Shown here: positions 10,996 to 21,365 of the stretch, piece by piece
Layout of the letters: every line of letters starts with the position of its first letter
How positions within the stretch are numbered: the stretch's first letter is position 1
Origin: Muscardinus avellanarius
Lineage: Eukaryota > Chordata > Mammalia > Rodentia > Gliridae
DNA: 64,000 bases
Reading direction: 5' to 3'
Assembly (NCBI GenBank): GCA_963383645.1
Contig: OY726560.1
Coordinates: 27,860,800 to 27,924,799, forward strand
Notes under the pieces: model-generated
Databases searched by the model: none
What the model was told of the DNA's origin: nothing
The model's input: only the letters and a program-made list of their open reading frames with translations
Position numbers and translations under genes: made by a program

Positions 10996-11428
10996 CTTTT
11001 CATTTTGGAGGTACTGGGGACTGGATCCAGGGATATTTTGCCTCCAATATGCACCCCCAGACATTTTTAATTTAATTAATTAATTAATTTATTTATTTTT
11101 TTATGGGTCTGGGGATGGAACCCAGGGGCATTCGACCTCTGAGCTACACCCCTGCCCTATTTTTTATTCTTTCTTTTGAAACCGGGTCTCACTGAGTTGC
11201 AGAGGGCTTCACGAAGTAGCTGAGGCTGTCCGTGAACCGTGATCCTCCGATCTCAATGCTGGGATTACAAGCATGTGCCACCAAGCCCGGCTCACTTTTA
11301 TTTTTAATTTGAAATTATCTCACTAAGTTGTCAGGGTCTTGCTTAGTTGCTAAGGCTGGCCTTGAGCTTGTAATCCTGTCTCAGCCTTCCAAGTACAGGG
11401 ATTAAAGGTATGCATACTGCTCCAGCCA
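10996..11428 (-). mobile_element. Old dimeric SINE split by S1 SINE
   Basis: The ID half is at 10996-11073 (GGTACTGGGGACTGGATCC...CACCCCCAGAC). The B1 half is at 11300-11428 (TCTCACTAAGTTGTCAGGG...GTCTCAGCCTTCC). The direct repeat ATTTTTAATTT at 11063-11073 and 11300-11310 brackets the younger insertion. Confidence 0.8.
11074..11299 (-). mobile_element. Dimeric B1-ID SINE, S1 subfamily, nested
   Basis: An AATTAATT/TTTA tail, ATGGGTCTGGGGATGGAACC, CTGCCC, TTTTGAAACCGGGTCTCACTG, then a left monomer ending CAAGCCCGGCTC. A short internal gap removes CAGCCTCCCG near 11255. The copy is inserted into an older dimer. Confidence 0.9.
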
Positions 11429-11670
11429 AGACTTCACTTTTATTCTCTTTCTAATTTAACTATGGGTCTCAGTTCATTATATCAGAATAAATATTTCTTA
11501 TTAGGTTCTCATTTATCTACTTTTAACTTTTATAATCTAATTTAGTAAAAACAACTTTTGTACTAATTATGTGCAAATTTGCTATAAATATATTCAACAC
11601 TACTTTAAACTAAAATTATATGGTAGCATTTTATAGAGACCAGTATTCAGGCCACCAGAAATAAAATTAC

Positions 11671-11675
<5 letters not shown>

Positions 11676-11716
<41 letters not shown>
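11676..11716. repeat. (GT)n microsatellite
   Basis: About 20 uninterrupted GT units preceded by a short ATATAT. Confidence 0.97.
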
Positions 11717-11718
<2 letters not shown>

Positions 11719-11767
11719 ATAATTATTATGAAAAGTTCATATGTATGTTTAATAACATTTTTTTCTA

Positions 11768-11978
11768 TTATTTTTTGAGGTATTGGGAATTGAACCCAGA
11801 GGCTCTACCTCCAAGCTAACACCTCCAAGCCTATTTTTTATTTTTTTTTTATTTTAAAACAGGATCTCACTAAATTGTGGAGGGTCTCATTAAGTGGCCG
11901 AGTTTGGCTATAAACCTTGATCCTCTGTCTCAGTTTCCCAAGAACTGGGATTATAAGCGTGCACCACCGTGCCTGTTT
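11768..11978 (-). mobile_element. Dimeric B1-ID SINE, diverged
   Basis: GAGGTATTGGGAATTGAACCC, TTTTAAAACAGGATCTCAC and a left monomer ending GTGCACCACCGTGCC. Divergence is moderate. Confidence 0.82.
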
Positions 11979-12119
11979 GGGGCACATTTCTTGATCTTCA
12001 TGACATTCTTAATTCTCAATGGGAATTAAAAGACTAGAATCTTTTGTGAGGCTTTACCTAGACAACATTTTGTCACTCAGAGCAGTTTGGTCATCTCTTC
12101 ACACGGAAGAAAACAAATT

Positions 12120-12292
12120 TATAGGCTTCCTGGAAGCCCTTCTACCTCTGGGCTACACTCCGAGACCTATTTTATATTTTTATTTGAAAACAAGGTTTCT
12201 TAAGCCAGCAAGGCTGGCTTCGAACCTGCGCGATCCTCCTGTCTCCGCCTCCCAAGCGAGGGGATTACAAGTGTGCGCCACCACGCCCGGCA
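12120..12292 (-). mobile_element. Dimeric B1-ID SINE, S2 subfamily
   Basis: TTCCTGGAAGCCCTTCTACC and a perfect S2 hairpin on the complementary strand, AAGCCAGC-AAG-GCTGGCTT at 12202-12220. The left monomer ends CGCCACCACGCCCGGC. The usual GTGGTACTGGGG end and poly-T tail are missing, so the right end is truncated. A 94-codon plus-strand frame at 12019-12303 crosses it and is not a gene. Confidence 0.9.
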
Positions 12293-12751
12293 TATATATC
12301 TAGCTTTTTAAATCTAAAATAGCCATTGTTACTATGGATTCAGTTTATGAAATACTTATAATTCACCACTATACTGTTCATATGTCCACAGAGTATCTAT
12401 CATCTATCTATCTAACTAATTAGTTACAAAATATCATGCTTTTCTACATTTGTCAGTAAATGACAGCTGTGGTTGTTTCTAATAAAATACTAAGTAAATT
12501 AGATGCTCAACAAGGGGATACATTCTATGGAATTTTCCCTCATTATATTACAATAGATAAGAAAAAAGAGTGATAGTGTTCCATCTTCTTTATTTAATAT
12601 ATAAGGAGACTAGGATATCTATGGACCTATATCTGTATCTCTCTCAAATAGCTGAACTGAACTTCTGTAGCTTAGTATTATATTAAAATAATCATTGCCT
12701 GACTCCAGGTCCCCTAAGCCAAATACTCTAAGCTTTAGAGTATTTGTTCTT

Positions 12752-12860
12752 AGTAAACTAGTTCTTGAACTTTACTGCATTTTCACATGCACTGAAGGGT
12801 TTATAGTTTCACCTGCATTCTAGCCTACTCTGTTAGCATCCAGATTTAAAAATTGCCTCC
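12752..12860 (+). mobile_element. Possible MER5A-like DNA transposon relic
   Basis: CTAGTTCTTGAACTTTACTG, then TTTTCACATGCACTGAAGGG and TTAGCATCCAGATTT loosely follow the MER5A (hAT-Charlie) consensus beginning. No TSD was identified. Confidence 0.3.
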
Positions 12861-13658
12861 TGTATCAAGTCTACTGTCACGTCCCTAGAGAAAACTAGTA
12901 TTATCTTTACATTTTTCATCGTATTTGTACTCGGATCTAGCACAACTTTTATCACCTGCCCATGTTTCAATCATTCTGGGCACTGCAAACGTATATATTT
13001 TGCTTTATGCTAATCTTTAAGTATCACCATTAAACACAACCTTTTAAGGTATTAGATGTCCAGTAAACATTTGATAACTAGAATTTATAGGTATCTTCAA
13101 GAATTGTGCTACTGTTATATATCAAGCACTTTCACTGTTTATTTTGGAGTCTACCTCCTCCTTATTTTGACATTTGATTATTTTGTCATATAAACGTGTA
13201 ATACTACTTATACTTATGATTTATCAAGTGACAGTAATGGCTGTAAGGTCATGGCTGTAAGTTTTATTGCCTAATGACATAATTCAGTATAACTCTTAAA
13301 ACAGCTTGATATCTTCTAAATGATCTCTTTATTAAGGCTCAGCTTCAAGCTCCTCTTAGTCATGACCATGCTGCAATCTTCCTAATTAAAAAGAAAAATC
13401 ATGCATTCACAACATGCTGTAGACTCTAGATCACAGGATGAAAACTTCCTTCTTCATGAAGGGTTTTAAAGATAACTTTTTAAAAGGTCTGCATTGTTGT
13501 TGCTATTGCATTTATAATTGTTATCATCTTTAGTTTAGCCTTAATGTTTGTTGGCTGATATTGGACATGAAGGCTCTACCCCTTTGTCATTACCCATGAA
13601 ACTTTCTTCATTTCCAAAATCTATTTGCACATAACCTTTCATGTGAAATTTCTTCTGA

Positions 13659-13768
13659 TCTTGATTTCGTTTTCTTTCATCCTATACTTACAGTGATTTA
13701 GTATTCCAATTTCTTGATTTCGTTTTCTTTCATCCTATACTTACAGTGATTTAGTATTCCAATTTCTT
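13659..13768. repeat. Perfect 53-bp tandem duplication
   Basis: The unit starting TCTTGATTTCGTTTTC occurs at 13659-13711 and again at 13712-13764, with a few more matching bases to 13768. No mismatches are visible, so the duplication is young. The unit contains a CpG that is intact in both copies. Confidence 0.97.
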
Positions 13769-14368
13769 AGTTTTTAAGACGTCTTATAGGACCTACCTCT
13801 TTCACTTCACTTTCTAATAAATGAAAATGGTATACCATCACTCTGAAGTTTTCAAGTATTTTAAAATACTATTTATGTTCACAGACATTATGATTCACAT
13901 TTTATTGATGAGAAAATACGACACATTGAGTAGTTTGTTCAAGTCTGTCTACCTTTTAAATATCAGACAAACAATTCAAATCCAGCTTTTTTCATGCAAT
14001 ACAAAATTCTACCTCTGATTTCAATTTTGGATACATATCATCTTTTTGTATTAATTTTACATAAACTTTTTATAATAGTAAAGATTCCCATATGATAACA
14101 CTGAACATTCCTTTCGTGGTTGTTGGCAAATGAATACAAAATAGATTCTGTTTTGCTGCAGATGAACTTGCTACAGGATGACATTGTCAGCAATGTATGA
14201 AGTGATCACCACTGAGACTGAAATTCCTAGAATATATAAACAACGTAAAATCCCCACTAAAGATAACATTCATTAGTTTTGCTTTAGTTATACAGCCAGA
14301 ACTTTGGTCCATGTCTTGCACTTGATTCACACATAATTTATTTTCTTATGGAAAAAAATGATTGTAGG

Positions 14369-14440
14369 TTTTTTTTTTTTCTTTTTTGATGCTAGAAAAT
14401 AAACCCAGGGCTATGAACATGCTAAGCACATGCTCTATTT
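14369..14440 (-). mobile_element. ID element fragment
   Basis: GATGCTAGAAAATAAACCC, then AGGGCTATGAACATGCTAAG and CACATGCTCTA match the simple rodent ID element on the minus strand. It abuts the dimeric SINE to the right. Confidence 0.65.
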
Positions 14441-14657
14441 TTATTTCTTTTTTTTCTTTCATTTTTTTGTATGTAGTAATAGTGGTTAAAACCAGGGGCA
14501 TTATACCTGTGAGCTACTCCTCCAAACCTATTTTATTATTATCTTTTAATTTGAAACAGGGTCTCAGTAAGTTATCACAGGCTGGCTCTGAACCTGTGAT
14601 CCTCCCATTTCATCCTCTCAAGTACTGAGATTACAGGCATGCTCCACTATGCCACAG
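14441..14657 (-). mobile_element. Dimeric B1-ID SINE, diverged
   Basis: TAATAGTGGTTAAAACCAGG, CCTCCAAACC, TTTGAAACAGGGTCTCAGTAAG and CTCAAGTACTGAGATTACAGG form the normal minus-strand order of ID half then B1 half. An 80-codon plus-strand frame over it is artefactual. Confidence 0.8.
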
Positions 14658-15608
14658 CATTTTTTTTTTTACTATTTTATAAAAATTTGCAATAGGAAAG
14701 TACTTTTTTTTTTAACTCTACTGCCCTCTAGAAATCCATTGTAGGACATTGATACTCCCATTTTTTGTCCTTCTGTCTCTCCCCCTGACAAAATGGTATG
14801 TCTTATTTTTATTCTCAGGTACAATGCTGTTCATACATATAAAGAACACGTATTGGCAGGGGTTGGTGGGTATGTGGAGAAATGTTTGCTTAATAATGTA
14901 ATTAAAGAACAAGTAGCCTATTCAACAGATACCAGATTTCACATTAGCTCTTTATTATAGCTGCTCCCTCTTCATGACACAGAGTCTTTTTAAATACAAC
15001 AAAAGATAGAATAAGGACTTGCTGGAGCCCAGTCACAGAATTATGTCCCTTGGTAGAGTAAAAGAAAGGTACATCCCCTTAGAGAAATTATTCTTGGGGG
15101 TTTTAAGGGAATTTTTATATACAAAAAGTAATTCCTCTTAGTGAAAAAAAGTGTGAGAACATATGTACAAGGCTTAGTAACTTAGGATATACTTTCATAA
15201 AAGCATGTTGACAAGTATTAACGGTTATATTTGCATTTTGAACATTATAACATAAATATAAAACAAGATATCCAATGTTAAGACTGATCTACCATACTTA
15301 ATTTAAATTTAGATACTGAGCATTTTATGTTTTATGGAAAGAAACTTTGAAAGCCTCATCAATGCTTAAAATACGAACTGGATTTCTTTACCAAAATCTT
15401 CACGGACTTTTAAAGGCTGGTATTAAAAGTAGTTTTTTTCTTTGCTTGAATATTCTAAAACATGACAGTTTGGATTAACCTTCAAAATTTCAGGGCTTGA
15501 AAAATATAGAAAAAGAATACCCAAGAATATGTTTTAACACAGAATAGTTCTATTTATAGTTATGATAGAAATAGCTTCAACTTTCAGGTAGTTAAAAATA
15601 CATAAAAG
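14658..15608. other. Single-copy DNA with a possible weak CTCF-like motif
   Basis: No gene or repeat family recognised. CTACTGCCCTCTAG at 14719-14732 partly fits the CTCF core in reverse. Confidence 0.4.
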
Positions 15609-15619
15609 TCAAGTTAATT

Positions 15620-15830
15620 CTTTTTTTTTTTTTTTGGTGGTGGTATTGGGGGTGAAACCCAGGGGCTTTTTTCTACTTCTGGGCTATACTATCAGACCTA
15701 TTTTATAATTTATTTGGAAACAGGTTCTCACTATGTCTCTGAGAGACTCATTAAGTAGCTGAGGCTGGCTTTGAACCCTGTCTCAGCCTCCCAAGCGCTG
15801 GGATTACAAGTATGCACCACCACGCTTGGC
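15620..15830 (-). mobile_element. Dimeric B1-ID SINE, S3 subfamily
   Basis: A poly-T tail, GGTGGTGGTATTGGGGGTG, CAGACCTATTTTATAATTT, GGAAACAGGTTCTCACTATG, then a left monomer ending CACCACCACGCTTGGC. A perfect TSD TCAAGTTAATT lies at 15609-15619 and 15831-15841. Confidence 0.93.
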
Positions 15831-15841
15831 TCAAGTTAATT

Positions 15842-17933
15842 TATAACCTTACAGAAATTTACAGTCAAATTCTCCTATGATTTTATAAATTTTCTATACT
15901 TTATTAATATATATAAACTTAATATATGATAATATATAAACATATAGTACCTATACTAATGTATGAACTTATATATAAACATCTATTTACTTTTATGGTT
16001 GTGTTCATTAATTTATGCTTATTATTGTATACTTACTAAATTATTTTAAACAACTTAGAAAATATCTAATTTTCCTATGATGGCTATACATAAAGCCATG
16101 GTAAGAATAATAATGCATTATTTTATATTCCATTGTGTATTTTGTTTATTTAATTGCATATATGCTATCTAAATGACCGAGCCCTTAATTTTTATTATTA
16201 TATAGCATATTTAAATAGGGCCATAGTTTTTTTAAATATAGATGAAAAGTTTTAAATCATCTCTTTATATTTTGAAAGAACTATGTTGTATGATAGTTTT
16301 ATTTTAGAGATTTCATAGAAAATATTTTATTAAATTATTATAAATTAACATTTCAAATAAACTATTGTTTTAAATTTATATATTTATTTCTTTGAATTAG
16401 TTTTGTAAATTGTTTTGGTGACTGAGTTTTTCACTCCCTTTGGACTGAAACTAAAATTTTCCATGTTCATGGGTCATAAGATGTTTCTTGGTCACCCACA
16501 AACATCATCGCTGTCCTTCACATCGCTGCACAGGAGCCAACGTGCTCCTTTCTATCATCTGGAGTTGAAAGAGCTCTTTAATTTCAGTCACATACAAATG
16601 CTTGTAGAGAGGAAATGTGGTCTGATTGGAGATGAACCTTTTTCATCATGATTTCAAAAGAAATATTTACTTTTACATTTGCTGTAGGTGAATTTAAAAC
16701 AGCTGTTACTGGACGTCTTAGAAGGATTTCTCACGGTATTAATGCAAAAATTACTTTCCTTTAGAACTTCATAATCATAGGAAGCAATCATCTTTTATCA
16801 TTGCTTTTTCTTTTCTACATACTCTGGAAAAAGAAAGAAGACTAGAAAAACGGGAAGATCCAAACTTCCTCTTGGTGCTATTACCGGATTTTCTGTATTT
16901 GAAACTTTTGGACTTTTTATTTATTTGAAACATATAGTTTTAGATTAAAGCCTCTTTTTAAGTTCAGTAGTCACCCATAAGGTAGTACACTAAAGAGAGA
17001 AGGAAAACATAGTTTAAAATACTAGGTCTTGAATTAGAACCTTTTTTTCTTAACTTGTGTTTTGAATAATTCCAGTGATATTTCATTTTAAAGAATACTT
17101 TCAGAAATAGATCTGTCAACGTTAGCCATTGGTTGTTCAATTATTCAGCGTATTTGTAATACAAAATAGTTTTCATTAGTTAAAAAGAAAAACTATGATG
17201 AACCCTAGAGAAAAAAGCAATGCTAAAACGGACACAGCTGTGGGTTTATTAAATCCAATTCATTCCTAATTTAGTAAGAACTCCCACTGATTCTAAAGAT
17301 AGTGTTGCCTGAGTAAGGACTGAAAAATTGGTCTTTATATTCAGAGGGTGCAATTGTATTTAATGCTTGGATAGTTATTCCATTCTGTCTCAAAGTCAAT
17401 AGTGCACCTGGTTGATAACTTAATGTTTAGAACCAAAACATGTGCCCTGAAAACAAGACAAACTTTAAAAAATGAAACACCTATATAAAACAAAGAGTGC
17501 ACGATGGCATGCTGCTTTTTGTTTTTTTAAATAAATCATTTACTAGTGAGTTAAAATGTTTAACTCCTTGTACCAATATCTTTTAGTTCTTCTCAAAACT
17601 TATTTACTTGTATTTCATATCAATAATGCATGTGCACATATGAGAGATGTCAGAGCTTTGGAGAATAAAGATTCTAATGCAGACTTTGAAGAATACATTT
17701 CTTCCAGCTCCACTACCCGAAAGGAAGCTAGGTATATTGAAAATGATGATGGTGAGAGCGAATAAGATTAGGCCAGACGTTTGCACGCGCATTAATGTAC
17801 ATGTCTAGTAGATTATTAAATCCTGGGGCATTCTACCCTCACCCGCAGCCTCTCGGATGATGATGCTTTAAAGAACTGAGATTTTTCTGTACAGAATACT
17901 GAAACAACTATCGGGCAAAAACTCGATTTTTGC
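15842..17933. other. Single-copy DNA; repeat-poor patch 16400-17930
   Basis: 15842-16400 is extremely AT-rich. 16400-17930 holds no repeat I recognise and has slightly more CpG (for example 16508-16545 and 17775-17790). A 78-codon frame (16415-16651) and a 69-codon frame (17556-17765) are open but match no family I know. It may be unique conserved sequence, but nothing shows function. Confidence 0.4.
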
Positions 17934-18005
17934 CCAAGCTTTGTCACTGCTACTTAAATGACCTCAGCAAAATAATAAATCTCTCACTTTCCAGCTTTAA
18001 AATAG
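17934..18005 (+). mobile_element. Possible MIR fragment
   Basis: TTTGTCACTGCTACTTAAATG followed by ACCTCAGCAAA...TCTCTCACTTTCC loosely follows the MIR core (CCACTTACTAG...GACC...CTCAGTTTCC). Heavily decayed. Confidence 0.35.
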
Positions 18006-18012
18006 GTTTCAG

Positions 18013-18232
18013 AAGCTGGGCGTGGTGGCGCACGCTTGTAATCCCAGCTTTCGGGAGGCTGAGACCTGGGGGATCGTGGTTCGTGGACAGCCTCAGCTAC
18101 TTAGTGAGGCCCTCCGCAACTCAGTGAGACCCGGTTTCAAAATAAAGAATAAAAATTAAGGCAGGGGGTGTAGCTCGGAGGTCAAATACCTCTGGGTTCC
18201 ATCCCCAGACTCGCAAAAAAAAAAAAAAAAAA
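18013..18232 (+). mobile_element. Dimeric B1-ID SINE, S1 subfamily
   Basis: AAGCTGGGCGTGGTGGCGC through CATCCCCAGACTCGC and an A-run of about 21. The TSD AATAGGTTTCAG (18001-18012) / AATAGATTTCAG (18233-18244) has one mismatch. A 65-codon frame ending here is SINE sequence. Confidence 0.93.
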
Positions 18233-18489
18233 AATAGATTTCAGGTCTGTGCCTCCAATTTAGCTTCCAGCTTAAAATTCAGCAGGTCATAATGCTTACC
18301 AATGGTAATCTGCTGAGCACCCCTTCATGGAGTCTCAGGGACACATGCCTGTAATTATGAGAAAGGACACTCAGACAATGCTCTCTTTACTTTCTGTTTG
18401 CTAAGACTAAGATGAGCTTTGTAATTTCACTTTAGTAAGTTACTTAATACATTGTAAATATTAATAAGCAAAATTGAAGTGTCATGAAT

Positions 18490-18670
18490 GGTTACCATTT
18501 GTGACACCTCCTGTGTGTTGGGTGTGGGACCAGACACTTTACATCCATTATGTCTAACGCCTCCTCACCCTCCTTTAAAAATACTAGAGCTATTTGAAGA
18601 GGTGGTCGCACAGTTTTAGACAAATTACATCATAGTTTAAGAGTTACAGACAGTACATTCAGGGGCATGA
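18490..18670 (-). mobile_element. MIR relic
   Basis: GTGTTGGGTGTGGGACCAGACACTTTACATCC, with ATTATGTCTAACGCCTCC and AAGAGGTGGTCGCACAG, keeps the order of a minus-strand MIR (TGCCAGGCACTGTGCT..TTTACAT..ATTATCTCATTTAATCCTC). Confidence 0.5.
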
Positions 18671-18854
18671 TTACAAAGCAATTTTTTTAGTTTTCAAACT
18701 TATGTCCTTTTCCCGTAAAGCACACTTGACTCTATTATTATCTTTCATCCTTAATAAAACCGAAAAAAGAATTTAATTAACTTTGCTAAATACTCTCATC
18801 GCTAGGAAAAACATTTTCAATTTAGGATCAAAACAATTAAAAAATACTAAAAAT

Positions 18855-19840
18855 CCAATGGCAAAACAACAGAAATCTGATGAGAAATGGACACATGGTT
18901 TCAGAAGTTTCTTAAAGTAAAGTGTAAAAATGACCAACAAATATAAGAAAAGACTCAACAAGTCTAATTGTAAGGGGAATGCAAATAAAAGTCAAACTAA
19001 GATATCATCTCACTCCTGGTGGAATGGCTATTTTAAGGAACAAAAATATAATAATAACCAGAGGATATGGAGAAATGAGAATTGATATACTGTTAAAGGG
19101 AATGTAAATTACTACAGCCATTATGGAAAACAGTAAAGAAGTTTCTCAAAAAACTAAAATAGAAGTACCCCAGTATTCTATTACTGGTGTATAGCAAAAG
19201 CAATGAAATCAATATATCAAAGAGATGCCTGCACGTATATGTTTACTGCAGCATTATTTATATCGGCCTTGATGTGGAATCAATCATATCTTGATGGAGG
19301 TTATCAATCAACAGATGAATGGCAAAAGAAAGCAAGGCATATTTCCAAAATGGAATATTATTTGGTCATTAAAAAAGAATACAGTCCTGATATTTGCAGA
19401 AATATGGATAGAACTGGAGGAAATTATGTTGAGTGAAATAAGCCAGGCACAGAGAGACAAATATTATATGTTTTTGCTTACTTATAGAAGCTAAAAATTC
19501 ATTTCATAGAGGTAAAGGTTGGATTAGTGGTCACTAGAGGTCAGGAAGAAGAGGGGGAGGGGAAAGAAAGTAGGTTGGATCACAGTTACTAAAATATGGT
19601 TGGATAGGAAGAATAAATTCTAGTGTTCTACTGACAGCAGGGCTACTATAGTTTATAATTATTTTTGTATATTTTGTAAAGAACTAGAAGAGAGGAGTTT
19701 GGAGGCTACAAACCTAAAGAAACAATAAATATTTAAGGAGATAGAAATGAATCATGATTTGACTATTATAATTATAGATGTGTATTGGACTAACACACTA
19801 TAGGCAATAAATATGTTCAATTATTGTATTAATAAAAATG
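18855..19840 (+). mobile_element. L1 3' region (L1MA-like), decayed
   Basis: This follows L1 from the end of ORF2 into the 3' UTR. Landmarks include GGGAATGCAAATAAAAGTC, GTAAATTACTACAGCCATTATGG, AACAGATGAATGGCAAA, GAAATAAGCCAGGCACAGAG and a purine-rich GAGGGGGAGGGG. Short frames at 19203-19494 retain the ORF2-end-like reading but carry stops. 5' truncated and inactive. Confidence 0.85.
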
Positions 19841-20087
19841 ATGCTTCTGACCTGTATTCCATAGTTTTTCTAGTTAATCCCATGAGCTATTCTCTACCTT
19901 ATGTAGGATTTCTATAGTAATAATTTTATAGTCTTTTTCCTATTGATGTGAAATACCTGTGATTTAGTAAGAAGATCACATGACCTGGGAGCAAAACAAA
20001 ACAAAATAATTCTTCTAAATGGGTACAAATACTTTCCTTTTCATATGCATTGTTTCATTTGAGGCTGGTTTTCTAAATTACCTGAAA
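19841..20087. other. Short single-copy stretch
   Basis: No gene or repeat recognised. Confidence 0.4.
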
Positions 20088-20097
20088 GGCAATTTAT

Positions 20098-20308
20098 ACT
20101 TTATTTTTGTGGTACTGAGGATGGAACCCATGGGCATTCTACCTCCGAGCTATACCCACAGCCCTATTTTTTATTCTTTAGTTTGAAATAGGGTATCACT
20201 GAGTTGCGGCGGGCCTCAGGAAGTGGCTGAGGCTGGCCACGAACCTTGATCCTTTTGTCTCAGTCTTCCAAACCCTGAGATGAAAAGTGTGCGCCACCAT
20301 ACCCAGGT
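20098..20308 (-). mobile_element. Dimeric B1-ID SINE, near S1 type
   Basis: GTGGTACTGAGGATGGAACC, TTTATTCTTTAGTTTGAAAT, then a left monomer ending GTGCGCCACCATACCC. GGCAATTT at 20088-20095 and 20309-20316 (longer with mismatches) is the likely TSD. Confidence 0.88.
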
Positions 20309-20550
20309 GGCAATTTCTATTTTTAGAAAACAATGCCATATTGGTTTCTGAGCCCATTAAATGAGAAAATATAAGTGCAACCATATCACCAAATGACATG
20401 ACAGTGCTTTCCTAGGTCATGTACCATCAACTGGCCACTCAGCTGACACCCTCTTCCTGCCACTTTGCACATGAATAATATTAATGAATTAATTGCAATT
20501 AATTCTACCAATTAATATTTAGGGAATTAATTAATGCATTTATTTATTTA

Positions 20551-20722
20551 TTTTGGTGCTGGGAAATTTCTATCTTCAACCTATTTATTTAATTTTTTTA
20601 TTTGTCTCACTAATATTGCTGAATATATTGCTAAGTTGCCTAGGCAGGCCTCAAATCCTCAATCCTTCCATGTAAGACTCCCAAATACTGTGATCAGAGT
20701 CATGTACCACTACTCCTATCTG
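20551..20722 (-). mobile_element. Old dimeric SINE
   Basis: TTTTGGTGCTGGGAAATTTC at the start, TTGCTAAGTTGCCTAGGCAGG and CCATGTAAGACTCCCAAATAC keep the minus-strand dimer order, but with heavy decay. The 162-codon frame across 20534-21022 is chance reading through this and the next SINE. Confidence 0.6.
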
Positions 20723-20862
20723 AAAGTTTTAAAATCAATAATTGTAGTCCTGTTAATAGCAGTTTTTCTCTTTTCTTTTCTTTTCTTTTGTTTTCTTTCC
20801 TTCTCTTATTATTTTTTTAGTGATAGGTTTTTCTTAAGAATTTTAGCTAAATTTGAATGTGA

Positions 20863-20863
<1 letters not shown>

Positions 20864-20914
<51 letters not shown>
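20864..20914. repeat. (TTA)n microsatellite
   Basis: About 17 TTA/TAT units forming the A-rich tail of the adjacent minus-strand S2 SINE, so probably born by expansion of a (TAA) tail. Confidence 0.97.
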
Positions 20915-21098
20915 TTGTGTTATTGGGGTTTCTGGAAGCCCTTCTACCTCCAGGTTACACTCCCAGACCTATTTTTATACTTTTTAATTTGGAAACAGGG
21001 TCTCTTAAGCCAGCGCAGCTGACTTTGAACCTGTGTGATCCTCCTGTCTCTGCCTCCCAAGCGCAGGGATTACAAGTGTGCGCACCACCATGCCCAGC
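20870..21098 (-). mobile_element. Dimeric B1-ID SINE, S2 subfamily
   Basis: (TTA)n tail, GTTATTGGGGTTTCTGGAAG, the S2 core (CTTAAGCCAGC-GCA-GCTGACTT) and a left monomer ending CACCACCATGCCCAGC. A perfect 15-bp TSD (GAATGTGATATTATT) lies at 20855-20869 and 21099-21113. Confidence 0.93.
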
Positions 21099-21129
21099 GA
21101 ATGTGATATTATTTTTAAAAGAGTTAATC

Positions 21130-21302
21130 AGATTCAGGAGTGATAGCACATGCATATAATCTCAGTACTTGGGAGGCTGAAATAGAAAAATCACAGGTTT
21201 GAGGCCAGCTTCAGCAACTAATCAAGATCTTATTTCAAAATGAAAAAATTAAATTAAAATTCTGGGATGTAGCTGAGAGATAGAATATCCCTGGGATCAA
21301 TT

Positions 21303-21304
<2 letters not shown>
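21130..21304 (+). mobile_element. Old dimeric B1-ID SINE
   Basis: GAGTGATAGCACATGCATATAATC, ACTTGGGAGGCTGAAATAG, TTATTTCAAAATGAAA, then GATGTAGCTGAGAGATAGAA...CTGGGATCAATTCCAG. The ID half keeps the GATGTAGCT A-box region. The tail is replaced by the (GA)n run. Confidence 0.75.

Positions 21305-21364
<60 letters not shown>
21305..21364. repeat. (AG)n microsatellite
   Basis: 30 uninterrupted AG units directly after the ID half of the preceding SINE. Confidence 0.98.

Positions 21365-21365
<1 letters not shown>

Larger units (their letters stand above)
12293..14368. other. Mostly single-copy DNA
   Basis: No gene seen. It holds a possible MER5A relic (12752-12860), an 11-bp-arm palindrome (12721-12745) and a 53-bp tandem duplication (13659-13768). 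The longest frame (13821-14018, 65 codons) is unconvincing. Confidence 0.45.

Noticed and set aside
20534..21022. 162-codon plus-strand frame
   Set aside because: It reads through an old SINE, a (TTA)n run (poly-Ile) and an S2 SINE on the opposite strand; no domain.
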